Assembly (NCBI GenBank): GCA_016297415.1
Contig: JAEDGQ010000001.1
Location: 62,001-126,000, forward strand
Direction: 5' to 3'
Length of the DNA stretch: 64,000 bases
Source of the DNA: Treponema sp.
GTDB lineage: Bacteria > Spirochaetota > Spirochaetia > Treponematales > Treponemataceae
In this document: positions 62,738 through 64,000 of the stretch, piece after piece
Numbering within the stretch: the stretch's first letter is position 1
How the letters are laid out: every line of letters starts with the position of its first letter
The notes under the pieces: model-generated
Database searches by the model: none
What the model was told of the DNA's origin: nothing
Seen by the model: the letters and a program-made list of their open reading frames with translations, nothing else
Translations under genes and position numbers: made by a program

Positions 62738-64000
62738 TTAAAAACTGTATTTAACTCCAGCCTGAACTACGCAGTTATATCTGTAGTCAGACATCCCGTA
62801 TCCATGGTTTACATTTAACGGATTGTGTTCCCAGTCAAAGATAAAAGCCCCTGAAAATCTAAGGTTTTTGTTGTAGAAAAATACGGTAGAAATACCTATG
62901 TCTACATTTGCTCTGATACTTTTTTCTGCATTAAATATTCCGTTTTCTATATTTTCTGCGTCATTCTTGGCATCTAAGTACATTGTGTAGTCCAGATCCG
63001 GGTTTCTTCGCTGACCAAACAATGTAAAGGAACCTCTTGGATAGAATAATGATAAGCCCAGATACTGACTGTTTCCTCCGGTGCCAATTCCTGCTCCAAG
63101 CCATTGCCCCCTGTTTGTGTATCCCTGAAGAATTTCACTATGACAGTAAAAAGTATTTACCCAGTTGATAAGCCTGTCATAATCTGCTGAGTTTTCCAGT
63201 GAAGTAATTTCCAGCATCAGGCGCAAGGAATACTTTTCAGAAAGATTAAAAACTTTTTGCGTTCCGAAAGTCCATGCCTGAGTGTGGAACGGATATCGGA
63301 TGATATAGTCTTTATTTGGACTAAAATCATCTCTGGCCCATTCAAAATACATTTCAAGACCTGTTTGAGGAATCAAATAATCAAATGTAAGGGAAAACCT
63401 CTGGTCTGCATCGTCAAAACCACCATGCATGTCTGGAACAAAAATATGACCAATGCCAAAACTGTTGAGATTATTCCACCTGCTTAACATTGTTCTGTTT
63501 ATTCCTAAAGAAAGTCCCTGTAAAAAGCCGGGAAATGAATACCCAAGTGCGACACCAGAAATTAAATTCTCGTTGTTTGAATCATCATTGTCAAAAAAGT
63601 CAGATTCAGACAGTTTTCCCCACCAGGCACGAGCTTCAAATTCTCCAATATACCAGTCAAAATGAGGAATAAATACTTTTGATTTTCTTAAACCAATGTC
63701 AATTTTTGGATAAGAAGGGGCATTGTTTGAGTGAATAATAGGATTAAACTGGGCAGGTCCCAGCCAGATTGATTGAGTTCCAAATCCTGCAGTTAGATTG
63801 TTCCAGGTATAACGGATTTCTGTATCACCAAAATCAAAATTAAAGAAAGATGAGTTTCCGAATCTCTGGGGGGCGTCTATAAACCTTATACCGTAATAAC
63901 CATATTTTTGTGCCTTGTCCCTGAAGGTTTCTTCCTGGTAGTTTGGGGTTATATATTCAAAATCAGCATTCTGACTCCAGCTTAATTGAGGTTTAAGAGT
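62738..64000 (-). CDS. Capsule assembly Wzi-family outer-membrane protein (5' end cut by window edge)
   Basis: 420 C-terminal residues; the reading frame stays open to the window edge, and the first methionine visible inside is not the start. Family signatures are present: GTQSIWLGPAQFNPIIHSNNAPSYPKIDIG, the strand motif FEARAWWGKLSES and GLSLGINRTMLSRW. Wzi proteins are beta-barrels on the outer membrane that bind capsular polysaccharide and attach it to the cell surface. C-terminus ends in VKYSF with the terminal aromatic residue. This is good evidence that the locus makes a surface polysaccharide. Confidence 0.88.
   Translation of the reverse strand, partial: TLKPQLSWSQNADFEYITPNYQEETFRDKAQKYGYYGIRFIDAPQRFGNSSFFNFDFGDTEIRYTWNNLTAGFGTQSIWLGPAQFNPIIHSNNAPSYPKIDIGLRKSKVFIPHFDWYIGEFEARAWWGKLSESDFFDNDDSNNENLISGVALGYSFPGFLQGLSLGINRTMLSRWNNLNSFGIGHIFVPDMHGGFDDADQRFSLTFDYLIPQTGLEMYFEWARDDFSPNKDYIIRYPFHTQAWTFGTQKVFNLSEKYSLRLMLEITSLENSADYDRLINWVNTFYCHSEILQGYTNRGQWLGAGIGTGGNSQYLGLSLFYPRGSFTLFGQRRNPDLDYTMYLDAKNDAENIENGIFNAEKSIRANVDIGISTVFFYNKNLRFSGAFIFDWEHNPLNVNHGYGMSDYRYNCVVQAGVKYSF

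Overview
The window is a stretch of a spirochete chromosome, almost certainly a Treponema. The evidence is the flagellar operon order flbD-motA-motB-fliL-fliM-fliY-fliO-fliP-fliQ-fliR-flhB-flhA-flhF-fleN followed by fliA, the spirochete-type V-ATPase operon E-DUF2764-A-B-D-I-K, the eukaryotic-like long isoleucyl-tRNA synthetase, and many short-lipobox lipoproteins. The DNA is AT-rich, which fits a rumen or gut treponeme better than T. pallidum; the species cannot be fixed from the sequence. No rRNA, tRNA, CRISPR array or intact transposase gene was seen. Coding density is high and no gene-free stretch exceeds 300 bases.

Layout. 1-9103: housekeeping genes (thiI partial, fadD, ileS) and two lipoproteins. 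9197-16572, minus strand: a five-gene operon (acidic repeat protein, unknown protein, two tandem DUF115 proteins, membrane protein with a degenerate GGDEF-like domain). A sigma-28-like promoter precedes it, which suggests a flagellar-regulon operon. 16753-22937: FtsB-like protein, tsaC-type gene, secreted unknown, smpB, lepB-like gene, hemW, and an OmpR-type two-component pair. 23140-40691: the flagellar motor, switch and export operon, interrupted after fleN by a 219-bp miniature inverted-repeat element with an 8-bp target duplication, then fliA, fapA and small unknown genes. 40836-48213: V-ATPase operon; the K subunit keeps the residues that bind sodium in Enterococcus hirae NtpK. 48288-50467: ispG and a secreted helical-repeat protein.

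50657-64000, minus strand: a ten-gene cell-surface polymer locus. It holds a Wzi-type capsule assembly protein (partial), an ABC ATPase, three GT4 glycosyltransferases, a CDP-glycerol glycerophosphotransferase-like protein, a LicC-like phosphocholine cytidylyltransferase, a WbaP-type priming sugar transferase and a predicted outer-membrane barrel. It also holds a 926-residue protein that joins a YidC/Oxa1-like domain to an LTA-synthase-like transferase domain. Together these point to a polyprenyl-linked glycan carrying glycerol-phosphate and/or phosphocholine groups, assembled at the inner membrane and displayed on the outer sheath.

The signals most worth following are the YidC/LTA-synthase fusion and its locus, the miniature element inside the flagellar gene cluster, the divergent sigma-28 promoters, the signal peptidase lacking the usual nucleophile serine, and several -10 boxes lying so close to start codons that leaderless transcripts are likely.
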